Below the pieces are notes generated by a model. It saw only the letters and a list, made by a program, of their open reading frames with translations, was not told the origin of the DNA and did no database searches. From positions 330,762-394,761 of the forward strand of contig VWZX01001039.1 in assembly GCA_013399015.1 (NCBI GenBank): 64,000 bases of DNA, given 5' to 3'. The position numbers and the translations under genes were made by a program. The DNA comes from Galbula dea (taxonomy: Eukaryota > Chordata > Aves > Piciformes > Galbulidae). The number at the start of each line of letters is the position of its first letter. Position 1 is the first letter of the stretch. Positions 35,501 through 50,500 of this stretch are shown one piece after another.

Positions 35501-38500
35501 TTCAAACCTTTTGGGTTGTGAAGTAACTGAAGGCTGCTGGAGGGTTTTCAGTCTTCCCAGTGGTGGCATTTATTGAGTGTTGCATGTTTGTATTGGTCTT
35601 GAGGTTTAGGGCATGCCTGCCTGCACGCTGCCTCCATGACCTACAGTCATCTGGAGAGCAGTGAGGAGAAACACCAGATGATGCTGGTCTCCAGACCATC
35701 AGTGAGAGCTGCAGCTGAAGCAAGCAAGCAGTCTCCTTTACCAAGAAATCTTCTAAAGCTTCTCCTGGTGAGGTTGTGCTTGCTCTGCCTGCTAACATAA
35801 CACATGACATGTTGGTTATTTTCTGAATGCTCCCCTCCATGGTGTGGTGCTTTGGCCATGCTGTTGGATCTGGTACATGCTTGGAGGGCATCTGGAATTT
35901 CCCCTTGCTGCTCTAGTCTTGGCAAAGGTCAGGGTTTGGACTCATGAAATGTTTACAGTGGTGGTGTGACATGCTTTCCCAAGATGCCACTTACCTGGAG
36001 CCACTGGGTTTCAGACAGGTGTTTAACTTCTGAGCTGTTCTTTTGATGGCTCTTTGCTCCTCTACCAGCCTGTACGTACCCAGGGAGGAGGTGGAATCAT
36101 CATTCTTGGAAGTGTACTAAAAAAAGAGTGCAGATGTGGTGCTTGGGGTCATGGTTTAGTGATGAGCATGGTAGTGTTGGGTGGATGGTGGGACTTGATG
36201 ATCTCAGAGGTCTTTTCCAACTGTGATTGTTCTGTGATATGTCACCACCAAGCAAAATTCTTATTCTTTGCTGTCAATCAAGGTAAAACCAGTCAGATTC
36301 CTGCTGCTAGGGAACTTAAACATGATCTTGTGTCACTTGGGCATCCATGGAATATAGACATGGATGTTGCTGAGGTTGGACTGTTCAGAGATCTGAGGCT
36401 GGACAGAGCCAGTCTTTCTGAAGTGTCTGCTTTGATACAGGAGTGCAAAAGCAATTGTGTAGAAAACCAAACTGGAAATCACAGAATCACAGAACGTTAG
36501 GGGTTGGAAGGGACCTTGAAAGATCATTTAGTCCAACCCCTCTGCCACAGCAGGACTCCCTAGACCAGGTCACACAGCAGCGTGTCCAGATGGATTTTGA
36601 ATCTCCCCAGAGAAGGCGACTCCCCAAGCTCTCTGGGCAGTCTGTGCCAGTGCTCTGGCTCCTGAACCGGGAAAATGTTCTTTCTTGTATTCACATGGAA
36701 CCTCCTATGCTTCAGCTTACAGCCACTGCCCCTTGTCTTGTCACTGGGCTTCACTGAGAAGAGCCTGAGCCCATCCTCCTGAGACCCACCCTTCACGTAT
36801 TTAAAAGCATAGATGAGGTCACCCTTTAGCCTCCTCTTCTCCAAGCTAAAGAGACCCAGCTCCCTCAGCCTTTCCTGATAAGGAAGATGTTCCAGCCCCT
36901 TCATCATCTTTGTGGCTCTGTGCTGGACTCTTTCCAGCAGTTCCCTATTCTTCTTCGACTGAGGGGCCCAGATGTGGCCTCCCCAGGGTAGAGTAAAGGG
37001 GGAGGAGATCTTTTCTTGACCTACTAACCACACCCCTTCTAATCCACCCCAGAATCCCATTGGCCCTCCTGGCCACAAGAGCACACTGCTGGCTCATGGT
37101 CATCCTTCCATCCACCAGGACCCCCAGGTCCCTTTCCCCTTCCCTGCTCTCCAAATGGTATGGAACTCCTGTTGCTGCAGAGTCTGAAAAAGCCTCTGCT
37201 CTTGGGATGTAGATGCTGCACTTGGGGTGCAAACTGTTGAAATGCAAAAGCTGCTATGTTTGGAAAACAAAACCAACCATGAAATGGAAAGAAAGGGAAT
37301 GAAGGATTTCTCAGTACAGTGTCTCAAGGGTGTGGGAAAGGACTTTGCTGGAGAACTGAGCTTAAGTTGTTCTTAAATGGTTTTATCTGAAGTGAATGCT
37401 GAAATTGAAACAGCAGCTTACTCCCCGCACCTGATGAGAAGCTGAACTCTGAAATATGCTTTTCTTGGTAATAACTGCAAGGATGAACTGTGCAGCTTGT
37501 CTTGATGGATGAAAATGTGAATGGATCAAGTACTGCAAACTGTCATTCAGCAAATTATGCTGCTTGGAAATTCTGCTTTAAGCTAATGTCCTAATAGTCT
37601 TTAATTTAGAATTCATTTGTGCATTTAAGTGCTTTCAGGTTCTTCCTTACAATTGATACTTTCTTATTTTGACAGCAAAAAGAATTGAACTCAGATATTA
37701 GTGACCAAGCTGCCACTTCAGTTAAATTCTATTAAATTAAGGAGGTTTATTTCAATTAATAATGCTTCTTTGGAGAAGTCCAAACCTTTGCAGGGTTTCC
37801 CATCCGTGTATCTCCTGCTTACATTGGTGTGCCTAAGAATGACAGCATAGATAACAGAGTAAATACATCCAGGGAAAAGCAGTGGTGAAGCAGGATCTGT
37901 TTGAAGTACCTTTGGGACTTGGCTGCTTTGTTAGCCTTTAAAAAAAAAAAAGTCCTTGCTGGAGGACTGATTTTGTTTCTGTCTGGGCAGAGCTTTATTG
38001 TCAATGTTTTGTTAGGGAGGTAGTTGTGACAGGGAGTCTTTGAAAGGGTTCTGAGAATTTCAACAAAATGGCTGCTTTCCTTCTTTCATTCCTCTCAGGA
38101 TATCAACAGGCTCAGTGCCCTGAGCTCCAGGCAATCTCCCTGTCTGGAACATGGAAAATTTACTAGGTGGCTCCTGTAAATTAGATCTGCTGTTTCAGCT
38201 TTCAGCAAAGTGCCTTTGGAGGGAAAGGGAATGCCTGTTCTGCCTCTTTCTGCCTGCTTTGCTTATTAAAATTTGTCTTTGCAAACAGAAAATACCCTTT
38301 GTAAAAGCACATTTCTCTCCCTGCTGCAGCTTCAAGCCCAAGTAGTAATCCTGTCTTAGCAGCCTCATAGCCTGTACATAACTAATCTTTGCAGTGTAAG
38401 AGTAGTAGACAATAATCCTCTGTGCCAAATGAGAAGCCTATCCAGTTTCAGAACAGAACCTGGAGTGTATCAGTGCTGTGTAATCTGCTGCCGTTTAAAT

Positions 38501-41500
38501 ACCCTGTTAATTTTTGCAGCCCTGGGCAGAGTGAGTGTCCAGAGTGATTGCTGAGGCTTTATACAGCAGCACAGGATTGACAGAATACTGTAGTGTCAAA
38601 ACAGGGCTTAAACATCACATTATTTTGGGGTTGTTTTAACCCTGGATGTCCAAGTTGCAGGGCATAGCTGTTCTCTCAAAGCTGCTCTCAAATAACTGTG
38701 AGGGAAGCATGTGCGCACAGAAAAGCCTGCAGAGCAGCTCTTTACCAATCAGTACCTTGTTGATGTGTTTTGCCTTAAATGAGAGCAATCCTTAATGCCA
38801 GAGGTGCTTGCATTTGTGTTTATTTGTGGTTTGCATTATGCAAACCAAGCCTCTTAGCTCTGCCTCCCTCCCCTGTCTTCAGTCCTCCCAGTGTAATGCC
38901 AGCTCAGGGTGCACTGCTGTCCACACAGTGGTGTTAATCCTTCCCTTCTGGATCACTGAAAAAGCTATTGAAGTTTTGAATACTTAGGTCTTGGATGTGA
39001 CAAGCAGAGAAAGAAGACAGCCCAGCTATTTCTGGTAGGAGCATGTTATGCTGCTGCTCTTGCCTTTTATTTTTAAACTAACACATTGACCCAATACTGA
39101 TGGAGGTAGAGGAAGCTAAAGCCTAACAGAAAACTACCCCTCACACCATATTTGTGTTAGAATACACCAAACCAAGAGTGCTCATCTCTGGGGTGTGATC
39201 CTCAACAGCCTCTGGCCTGCTCTCTGGGGTATGATCCTCAACATGCTGCTTTGTACTCTGCTGTCACTGCAGGGGAACAGCTTTTTTTTGCTGATATTGG
39301 GATGCTTGGGGGATCTGATGTAGGGAAGCTTGTTTTGGAAAGGTGCAGTGCCACTTTGGGAAGAGGGAGAAGCCACAAAGGAAAGGAGACCCTCTTGTTC
39401 TTCAGGACCAGACATCCTTTGGTGAGCAGCATTTGTTGGATTTGCCTTGTTGTACTTGATAATTACTACAGACCACTTGAGTTCCTTCTTAATATGGCAT
39501 GATTTATCCTTCAGTGCAGGGGGAACCTGTCTGTTGTCTTGAAAAAGAAAAGTCAGCCAGAGACCACTGCCTCAGTTGCCTGGTAAACTATTAAGTGATT
39601 AATGGACATTCCCAGTAGCCTTAATACAGTGGTCAAGTGGGCTACTGTAGCAGAAGGGTAGGACAAGACTTCAGGCTACTTTAAAACTCTCTTAAGGCTG
39701 TTGCTTGAGAAATGAAGAAAATACCTATTTCTTTGTACAGCTGGTAGATCTCTGGGCTGGGTGAAGCCTTGTGTTTGAGAAGAGCTGCACACTCAACTGT
39801 CTGATACTCCTAACTAGAGCATGGCAATGGTGAGGGCCTCAAGTAATGAGCTTCATAGATGGGAGAGTGCTGGAAGGATTACATGGAGAAACCTATATGT
39901 GCTTTATTAGCAAGGTTTATTTAGCAAGGGATTGCCTGGTTTGAGATCATTTGCTGAAGTATATTTTCATCTTTGAATGAAGCAGGTGTGCTTAAGTGAG
40001 CTCCTTTAAGTACTGCTACATAATAAAAATAGTAGCATAAAAAAAGATGTTGTGGAGACCCAAATACAAAATAACCTAGAAAGATCAAAACCTAAAGCCC
40101 TGAAAGAGGCTGCAGCCTTCCTCCTTGAATCTGGAGTAGCCTTCTGGTGAAGGAGACCCTTAGTTCCCATGCGGCTTCATGGTGGCAGGACTGACTTGAA
40201 CCAGTTCAGCTGCTTGCTCTCCTGTGTCTGCAGTGCTGGCACAGGCTCTGTGCTGCTGCACCTTGCTATTGGAAAGCTTTTTCTTGATGATTTTTCTTTT
40301 CTTCAAATGAAGTTCCCATGCTGGTTTAGGTTGATTTCTGCATGGCTGCAGCAGCTCGAGCAGTTTTGACCAAGCAGAGCAGTTCTCAGCCCCACTGCCA
40401 GGGCCAGAGGTGAGGATGCAACTCCCTGGGAGATGCAGACTGTGCAAAGACCATCCTGTTGCCCAAAGAGCCTCTCACCCTTGCCTCTGGGTATATACTC
40501 AGTGCATTTGCTTGCTGCCTTGGCTGAGAGCCTCAGAGAGGTGAAAATAACTCTCCCAGAGCAGGGAGCTAGTCCAGGTTGTTCTGGAGCTGCACAATCA
40601 CTACTTTAGATGCAAAGAAATGGCTAAATCTGGCCAAAAATGGACTAGCCCCTTTAGCAGGCAGCTGCAGTGCTGTTATCCTGACTCCTGCCAGGGTGCT
40701 GCATCCCTCTTTGGGAGTGGCCAGTCACATGTGACTGTCAGCCCAGGACCTCATTGTGTTATTGCAGGTATGAGCTTGGATCCTTATTGCCTGGGAGACT
40801 AGTTCAAAGAGGGACTGGGGCTGTGTTTTCACAATACAGAGTGTTTGACGCTACAAGTTTCTAGTTTTTCTGCCCCATGCAGTGTAGCAGATTTGCCATC
40901 CCAGCTGTTTATGGAGATCCACATGGGCTGGATCAGGTCTAACCTATTTAAAGCTGCTTTTTAAGCAGGGAAAATGTCTTAATTTGACCTTAATCAAGCT
41001 GTGCTGGCTTTAATAAGAGTGAGAACACTCTGCAGAGGGAGAGGAGTGTCACATTTTATAGTATAAACCACAAGACTAGTTCTTTATGCATAGATTTTGG
41101 ACCCTAGGGCTTTATTTCAGTGGATGTTTTGTTGGTGGTGCTGCTGAAAGATGCTGTCCCACTTGTCCCCTCCTGCCCTCTCCCTTGTGTTAAAGCAGCT
41201 GTTTGTGTGGCAGCCAAAGAGATTGGGGAACTGCTTCAGTGAAAAAGAAACAACTTGAAGGAAAAGAAGACAAAAAGATCCATTTCTGAGGCAGTAATTT
41301 GCAGTGTCAGAGCATAAAATGGCTCTGCTAGCATGGACTGCTGAGCACAGGACCTGTAAGTGTGCAGCTGTGAGGGGAAGGCTAGGGTGGGATCACTGTT
41401 TTGGGGTGGCAGTGTTGGCTTTTGGCAGCTCCAAGTTGTAGCTATAGCCTGCAGGCTCAGAAAATCACATTGCTAGTTTATGTCCTACTTTTCAACAGCT

Positions 41501-44500
41501 TCAGAGAGCCTGCTGCAAATTTGGCATCTGCTGAAAATGTGCCCTAAGGCAAGCTTCCATTTTGGTGTCAGATGGCAAAGCACACATAGGCACTGTCAGG
41601 ACTCTCCCTGTTGCCTCTGCATGTAAATGGTTCTAAAAGTGAGGCTGCAGAGCTGGGTTTTGGGGAGCTGAAACATGGTTCTGGGGTGGAACAGGGGTCA
41701 TGTGGTGCTTAATGTTTCTTGGCTGATAGCCCCAAACCCTTGGGTGATGATACAGCTGGAGTTGGAAGAAAAACCTGTAGAGAAGGGAAAGTCTGCTTTT
41801 GTTTTCAGTCTTATTTCTGACCTTTCTAGGCTGTATTTCCTCAGTTGTGTAATTGCATAGTATTTTATGGATCTCAGGGAGCACTTGAGGACATCAGAGG
41901 ACATTGTCATCTTACACTGGCAGCTGGTTACTTTCTGGGAGAGCTTTCAGCCCGAGTGTTTTGGTGGTTGGGGCTGAGACAAACAAGGAGTATTCCTCTG
42001 TGAATAATGTGGAGTCTGTGGCAAAAATAGGTAGGATGGATGGCAATTAGTCCTGCCTGCACTTTACTAACATCTGGCTTTATGTTGTGAGCACACTGGA
42101 TGTGGAGATGTTGGCACTTGAACATCTGTTGTGGTAGCAGTAGCTAACCTATTCCTTCAGTCTTCAGCTGTATTCTCATTTTATGTAGACATTTTGCTTT
42201 AGAGAGGGGGTTTTCCTACAAGTTTTTCTATACTAAGTCAAACTCTTTTCCAGTATATGTTAGTTAACATAATCTGTGCAGACAACACATGTTATTAGAC
42301 ACTGATTTCCCTGTCTGCTTCCTCCAATCTCTGCTGGGAGTTCTCCTGACAGCATACCAGCTTGGTCAGGCTGTTAATGATTGATTCTTTTTCTTTTCTT
42401 TCCCTAGAATCCTGCAACTATCACTCGAATTCTGCTTAGCCATTTCAACTGGGATAAAGAGAAGCTGATGGAGAGGTAAGCCATCTTAGCATGCAGCCAC
42501 ATTTTGCTTCAGAGGTGATTGCTCCCAGATGAGGGGGAGAATGGATGAGTATGTGGCACAGTATGTGCCAGGAGGATCTCCTGAGTAAGCTCTAAATGTT
42601 CTCCCTTAGACTTATCTAGCTGGGAGAGACTCCTTGTTTTAATATTATTTACCTGTTGGACTTCAGAGGAGTTGTAGAAGTCAGTTGCCCCTTGGAGGAG
42701 GAGGTGCCTTCCTGTTGGGACACACAGAGGCACAGCATTTTCACAGGCTTTGGAAAGAAGCAAGCAGGAACAGGGTCCTGTTATCTTGCAGCTGGTTTGG
42801 ATTTGGGTTTAGTTGCTCTTACATGTCACTGTAGCCTGCATATTCTTAACATGCTTAGTTGTTAGTCTTGCCAAGGCTAAATTGTTTTTTGACTGATAAA
42901 GGGTACTGGTAAAGCTCATCTGCCTTGTCTGCATCTTTGCAGCTCTAGATTTTCTGTAGTGTGTGTAAGTAATGGTTTGGATTTTCCCCTCTCCCTCAGA
43001 GCAGAGCATTTGATGGTTATTTCTCATCTTGGATTCCCAGCTCTTGGGGAATGTTGCTGAGAAAGGTGCTTCTGTAGTTTTGCTTGTCCAGTGGAGGCCA
43101 AATCCAGCTACAGTGGGTTTGGCGTGGTTTTTTTTCCAGTGGTAGTGTTGCTGTTGAAGAGTGTGAGGGAGCTGGAGAAGTCAGTTTGTTTGCAGGGGGG
43201 AGAATTAACCTGGATCAGAAGGAGCAGTAAAGGCAGTACAGGGATTTACTGGTTCTGTTTCTTGTTGGTTTTGACAAGTGTTGAAGAGACACCAATGAGT
43301 GGGTGGGAGGTGAGGGCAGGACAAGTTAGTGCCTGATGGGGTTGGTGTTTTGACTTCTCTCCATTTCCTTTGCCTGAGGATCAGAGTGTGAGGAGATAGG
43401 ATGCTTTGTAGTCTGTCAGGCAGAAAGAGTTGTTGCTAGTACTGTTGGACTGATGAATGCTGTCCAGCAGCCTGTAGGTGCTCTGTGCTGTAGGCTGAGT
43501 CCCTGTCCTTTGCTGCTCTGTGGAGGGTGAAAATGTGCAGGAAAAACAGGTTTTCAGTCTGCTAGCAGACAATTACAAAGTTTAAGTATTTCTTCTGTCC
43601 TGCGATAATGGATTTGGGACGCCTTTAGCCTCCTATGTATAACATTTTCACTTAGGGATGGTGCTCTGGTATCTCTTTATCTTTTGTTTGGCCTGTATTT
43701 CACTTTTTTTCCCCCCCTGAAGTGATTGTATTTTTTTAAAGCTTTCTAATCTTTGCTTTATTTTCCTGAGGTTGACCTCTTTTAGTTAATATTGGAAGTA
43801 CCAAAGCTTTGGGTAACAAATATAGCCATAGGCTACTTAAAGCTGAGCTTCCCTGTTAAGCATTCTACTTTGGTTCTTTCTCTGTCATGTGTCTATTCAC
43901 TGCTTTGTATTTAGGCTGCTTGCAGTGGTTCTTTTGCTCAGGTTCACTCTCCTTAGCTACCTCTTTGAGATAGCTCTGCAGAAGAGTACTGAAATGTCAT
44001 CCCTTTATTCAGTAGGTTTATTCCCTTCTCACTGAAAGCTACTTTGTTCAGGCTGCCATAACTTCAGCAGCAGAAAAATTGGGCTGTGGGATTTTTCCAA
44101 GGAGGGTGTCAGTCACTTCTGTGTGAGGGATTAATGTGAAGGCTTTTACAGTTTCTAACCAAAACCACTTTAAGTACCCATAAGTATTTACAAAGTCCAC
44201 AGGTAAACACTCCTGGTATATATTCATTAAAATACCTTAATTCTCTAGGATTACCCCAGTGAGTAATAGAATAGGTGACCCTTGCTTATGCAGACTTACT
44301 GCATGCTAGTCATAGTTTTAGTGCTGATTGATCCCAGAATCCCAGCATGGTGGGGGTTGGAAGGGACCTCTCAGGATCATCTAGTCCAACCTCCCTGGCA
44401 GAGCAGGGTCACCCACAGCACCTTGCCCAGGATCACCTCCAGCTGGGGTTGGAATCTCTCCCCACAAGGAGACTCCACAACCTCTCTGGGCAGCCTGGGC

Positions 44501-47500
44501 CAGGGCTCCAACACCATCACACCAAACAAGTTTCTCCTTACTTTTAGGTGGAACCTCCTAGGTTCCAGTTTGTGCCCAGTGCCCCTTGGCCTGTGCCTGG
44601 GCATCACTGAGCAGAGTGTGGCCTCAGCCTCTTGTCCCCTGCTCCTTAGCTCTTACTCAGCACTGGGCAGATCACCTTATAGGATCCCCTGGTTGCAGGC
44701 ATTGATAAGGTTGATGTCCTATTGTATTATAAAAGCACCAGAACATGTTCTCTCAAGTTGCTGGCGCTACTTCCTGTCACTTCTTCACCAGGTAGCTTCT
44801 ATAAAGCCCTTTACAGTGCTCTGCTGCTGTTGAGCTGTGTGAAAGTAGGAGCAGGAGGCTGGGGAAGAGGCTGAGAGCTACCTCTGAAGATTTTGTGATT
44901 GTTGCAGTAACAGATGAAGGCAAGGGTGGGAGGCAGGTGGTCACTTCAGTAGCCAGGATGCAAACTAGTTGATTTGAAATAGAGATAGAGCTGGAAATGA
45001 TGCCCTGAGCTAGCTACACATCACCTGTTTTCACCATGACAGAGGTGGCTCTTGTTTAGATGACAGTGACAAGCTGATTAAGCTGTGGTTTAGATTAGAT
45101 TTAGACTTGGTTATTCTTCTAAAGGAGGGATCACTTTTGAGACTAGCTTGGCTTTTTGTGTGTGTCTAGCAAATCTTATTGCAGCATTGTCCTCATGTAA
45201 ATGAACTGAAAACCACTAGGAATTGTTCATGATGAGGTGGAGAGGCATGCTTTAATCAGGGAGGGGGACAAATAAACAGTATTTTAATTTAAGGTAAAAC
45301 CTCACACTTTACTTGACAGTAACACTGTCTTCAGTGTCCAACCCAAAAAAGTCTTGTGCCTAAAATCATGGAACCTTTAAGGTTGCAAAAGGCCTCCAGG
45401 ATCATCTAGTCCAACCATTAACCTAACTCTGTCAAGTCACCACTAAACCATGGCCCTCAGGAACATCTGCATGTGTTGGGGAGCCAGCAGGTCTCTGCTG
45501 CTGCTGGACATCTCCTGGGCACCCAGGAGAATCAGGTGCTCTCAGTGCTCTGTCACACCAAAGTGAATCCATCTTCTGCAACAGTGTTGAAGAAACATTT
45601 ATTTTTTTCCCCTTACTTTCAACAGCAGAACTGCTATAAATTTGGCCTCTTTTATTCTTAATAACCATTAGGCCTACTACCCAGGAATTTCCTGTTGTTG
45701 CCTGCAGCCTGGGTGGGTTTAATGCTTGCTGAGATGTAATGTTTGGGTGCAATTTTTGGTGCTTGATTTCCTACCGTGTCAGAGCTTGAACTCAGTTGCT
45801 TAATGGCAGTGTATTTACAGTGCTTAGGCACTGTGTGTTTTACCCTAGTTCATGGTGAGTCAGCATGACCTAACAGGCAACCTTATCAAACCTAGCCTGT
45901 GGTAGAGCAGATTAACAAAGTGCCTTCTGTTTTGCTGAAGTGTTGAGTTGTGGTGAGGTTCTGAGCTCATGAGATGAAACTGTTCATGTTTTAGTACATG
46001 AAAACCTCTGTGGCTTTTTTCTATGTACTTTTAAGAAGCAGGTTATTGTTGTATGTGCCAACTTTGTCATGGGGTTCTTAAGAGGGCAAATATGTTACAG
46101 GTATTTTTTTATGCCACTTGCAATGATGTAATAGCCACTACTGAAAACCTGCCCTATCCCACTGGTGAAGCACTGATGAGTTGATTGTGACCAAAATGAA
46201 AATGGATGTATTGAGGTGGATTTGGCCTGTGGGATAGAAGTGGGTATGGAGTTCAGCTTCTGGTACCCTGCAGTCTTTTGGAGAATAAAGATGTTAAAGA
46301 TTAGGCTTTTCTCTGTCTCATAAGCTGGGTTAATAGAGACAGGAGACTAACGGATACAGCTGGCTCAGGTGACCTCAGAAATAAGTGAAGGAAGTGCTTT
46401 AGCTTCACTTTTATCTCCATTATCTTCCTGTCTTACTCTGGCTGATAACATCTGTCCCTCCTGAGGGAAGTTTTGGGACCGAACCTAACCTCTTCATAAT
46501 GAAGAGGCTAAAATGCAACTGTTTCACTTTCTGGGCTTTCCCCTGGTCAGTTTTGGTTTATTTTTGTAAAGAACAGTACTTCAGCATGTAACCAAAGGCC
46601 TGATTGAATCCCTGGGGTCCAGGCAGAGATCTTGCAGGTGCTTATCTTGGTGACTGCGTGTCTCTGTTCCCTCTGAGCAGAGGAGAGAAGCCAGGATGGC
46701 CCTGGTGGCTTGGCTGCTGGCCCAGATTGCTGTTTCTCCTTGCATTGAGGGTCAGACTCTTCTCTGTAGGTACCTGGCTGGCTGCTTTCCTTTGGGCAAA
46801 GAAGTGCTTAACACTGTTGAGCAGAGGCTGGAGAGGTGAAAAATTGTGTATGGCAGGTGCGTTGGGGGTGGGGAGAGATTTTTCACTGCCATTCACAAAT
46901 GCTCTTTCACTGAAGTAAACATCCCAAAGTATCTACTAGAAACATATTTTTTTCCCATTGAAAAAGCTTTTTGTCTTTGATACTCCCTTAGATAGGATTT
47001 GATTATGCCTAGAAAATTGTGATTAGGCTGTTACCAACAGCAGGAGGAAATTTTGAGGAAATAAAGAAGCTGACAGCTTGATCCCTCTGCCAAAAAGCCT
47101 TGATACTATTATGGACTTGATGTTGGTAAGCAGTGAAGAAATTAGAGAAGAACTTGAAAATAGTTCACTGATGTGCCTATGCATTCTCAAGTTGCAGAGA
47201 AAATAACTTTGTGATGAAGAGAATGAATTTTGAAAAGCTAATAGAAGCAGTTGTTGAAGTCAGCTATATTGAGCAAAGAGCCTAGTGCTGGCTGAATAGA
47301 CCATAACAGTTCTCAAGTAGCAGGAGTGCTACAGTCACTGAATATCTGCATTGCAAAGGGAGAAGAGAGCAGACGATTTAAAAGGCTGTTGAAGGTTCTG
47401 TGCTCCTCCCTAAGAGGGAAATAAGGACTGAGCTACCAAGAAGCAACCCTTTCATAGTGACAACTGGAGGAAAAATCAAAACCCTGGAGTTGTTCTGGGA

Positions 47501-50500
47501 GTGAGAAGGCAGTGAAAGGATTTTTGCCCCATGTTTCACAGGAGAGATGATAGCATGTAGCTGTATGATACAAAATATGGGGCATACCTTGGGTTCAGCT
47601 GTTAGTGCAGTGTCTATAGAGTTACTTTGCTCAAGAGGGAAGTAACTGGCTAGATGGAACCTGTTAGTAAGTCCCTTATCAGTTAATTTTGGGATGAATG
47701 TTTGTTAGTGTTAATGAATAACCTGGCACAAGTCTCTTCGGAGGCATTTGGTTTAGAGGAGGATCCAGATGTCATACAGGGGGAAAAAAACCCCAGGCAG
47801 CTGGGAGGATCCTAGCAGTGAAAGCAGTACAAAGTGTCACCATAGGTCCCATCAAAACAGAGGTGGAAAAGAATGTGTTTTCTAGTAGAGATTAAAATAG
47901 AGCTGCTAATGTGGAGGAGTTCTGGAGAAAGGTGGATGTTGTTTGGGATGCATTAAGTGAGGTGTCTGCAGGAGAAGTAAAGGTGAAAATGTATGAGATC
48001 CTAGGGAAATCTTAACTGAACTGCATTTGTTTGGGCCTCCTTGGGTTTAAGGAGCATGAATGGAAATGGAAACTGGTGCTTGAGGATGTTTGCTGGGAGA
48101 GAGAAGTGGAGAAATGTCATGTGAGCAGCTTATCTGCTGTGTTGGGAAAGGGTGTTAGAGCTGCTGCCTGGGAATCCTTTGGCTGAAGGACACAGGGGAG
48201 GGTGAGGGAGGTCTGCTTTAATAGCTGCTCTGTGTTGATGGTTGAAGGAGGAAAAAAGGCAGAGTAATTGGAATTAGGATTTGTTCCTAACCATAGAAGG
48301 ATCTGGAACAGCCTTCTGACTGGGCTCTTGGTGTGTTTGCATAAGGAGTGGTGGAGCAGTTAGGGAGGTACTGGACTTTACTCTGGAGTACCCATTGAAA
48401 CTCTGTATTTTCAGGGGGATCTGGGGGTTTTTCTGCATTTTCTAGAGTTATTGCTGCCCAGGAACAGCATGATTTTGAGTCTGAGACATGTGGAAATGAC
48501 TTGCTCAGTGTGCCCTGGCACAGCACAGAAAGCAAATGCATTACAAGGAAAGAGCACAGGAAGGAAGTACACCCAGTACACTGTTTAGACCTCAGCACTG
48601 GGGGGGTTTGCAAGTGGTAATCCCTAAGAGCAGAGTGAATACTGTAAGAATGAAGAGAGCAGCAAAGTTTCAAAAGGGAAAGTATAGCCTTTTTTTGTTA
48701 GATGTAGCTTTTCAGTAGCCTTTAGCCCTGAGAAACACACACTGTCAAATCATTCATTTTCTCTCTGTCACAGGGAAAGCACTGAAAGCCTGGGATGGAA
48801 ATGGTTGCTCTAAATTCATTACCCATTGATACTTAAAGGGGATAGATAATTCCATGTGAAAAGCAGTTATTGGTGACTTTATCTATACATCCTGGCATAG
48901 GGCAGTAGAACTGCATGGTGCGAGTGGTGAAATCAAGTTTCTGATGTGGATATGCACCCTTACAAACCAGCCCACCTTTACAAATATCTCTGGTATTTCC
49001 ACCAGCATTGAGCTGACCACAAATGCCAGTATTTAAGTTGCATCATAACATTTGTCTTTGCAAACATCACACCCAACTGTTTGCTTTCCTCAAATGGAGG
49101 CTGTCCTACACTGATGGTGCTGCATATAAGAACAGTTTGAAGGCTGGAAACCTTTTGTGGAATTAATATTTATCCATGACTCTTTAATAAACAAATATTG
49201 CCTGTAATGGGATTGCACTGAATTCACTTGCTAAAATTTTCTAGATGTCAGTAATCCTGAAGGCAAACAAAATAACTCAAGTCCCTGAGCTAACATTGAA
49301 GAACAGTGGCAAAGTCTGGTGTAAGCTGCAATGCCAGAATCCAGTGCGTTGAAAATGAAGATCTAACCTACGTGAACTGCATCAAGAAACATCTGAATCA
49401 GCAGTGAAATTAACCCCTTTTAATTGTAATTCCTTTCAGGGAGTTGCAGAGTGAGAAGGTCTCTGCTGAGCCTCCTCCAGGTTAAACAACCCCAGTTCCC
49501 TCAGCTGCTCCTCACAACAGTTGTTCTCTAAACCCTTCACCAGCTTTGTTGCCCTTCTCTGGACACACTCCAGTACCTCAGTGTCCTTCCTAGAGTGAGG
49601 AGCCCAAAACTGACCCCAGGATTAGATGTGTGGCCTCACCAGTGCCAAGTACAGGGGGACAATCCCTGCCCTAGTCCTGTTGGCCACATTAGTGCTGATC
49701 CAAGGCAGCATGCTGTTGGCCTTCTTGGCCCTCTGGGCATACTGCTGGACTGTGATGATATGACTATGGTCAAATGTGGGATTTTTTTCCTGGGTTGGTG
49801 CCACCTTATTTGGATTTAACTTGCTGATGATGATGGGAGGGTGAGGGTGGGATGAGTTGTTTACTGGGTTGGAATGAAGGATGTGTGTACAGGTAAGATT
49901 AGCTGGTTAATTGTCAGATTTGATTAGTTTTTTTACAGCTGCTGCAGGCTGGAGAAAGATATGTGGCGTCTTGATAGTGGGAAGAGGCTGACCTGCCTAC
50001 TAATGATTCTCTCAAACCTCTTCCTCCTTGCCAAGCTGAAGAGCTTTCTGTAAGCCTGCAAACCAAACCAGCATTTTTTTTCATAAGGGAGTAGGAAGTA
50101 GAAAGAATGTGGTCTTCTGTCTACCCCCAACCAATTTTACCTCCTCCTTTTTGTGAGCTAACTGATCTTTGGGAGCATTGTAAGCCTCCTTTCTTAGGAG
50201 GTTGCTGAAATATCACAGCTTGATTGGAGAGAGAGAGAGAAAAAAAATCCCTGCAGTGATCAGTATTTTGGCCCCAGAGATGGACTGTGCAGCCTTTGGA
50301 CATTGGCAGGGTGTTCAGTGTGCAGCTGAAGACTAGCCTAACTGTGGAGATCAGAGTCCAGAGCTAGCAGCATTGTTCCCAAAGTCTGGATATGACCAAA
50401 GTGTGTGAAAGGCAGCCCTCGACTGGAGATCAGTGACCATGCCTAAGTGCTGGATCAGCTGAACCAAATGTCTGACTCTGCTGATGTATTTCTCCTTAGA

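Larger units (their letters stand above)
17298..42407. other. ARIH1 intron 1, 25.1 kb
   Basis: It begins inside the CpG island and is then ordinary AT-richer sequence. Recognised contents are five CR1 copies or fragments (27332, 31787, 33328, 36081, 36479), short tandem duplications at 25851, 26770 and 39186, and a small perfect hairpin at 28919. Stretches 17.6-25.8, 28.9-31.7, 34-36 and 37.3-42.4 kb hold nothing I recognise. A 215-codon antisense open frame at 22890-23537 is discussed separately. No nested gene is supported. Confidence 0.8.

Noticed and set aside
36560..37247. Minus-strand frames resembling a reverse-transcriptase C terminus
   Set aside because: They are the broken tail of the CR1 insertion and not a host gene.
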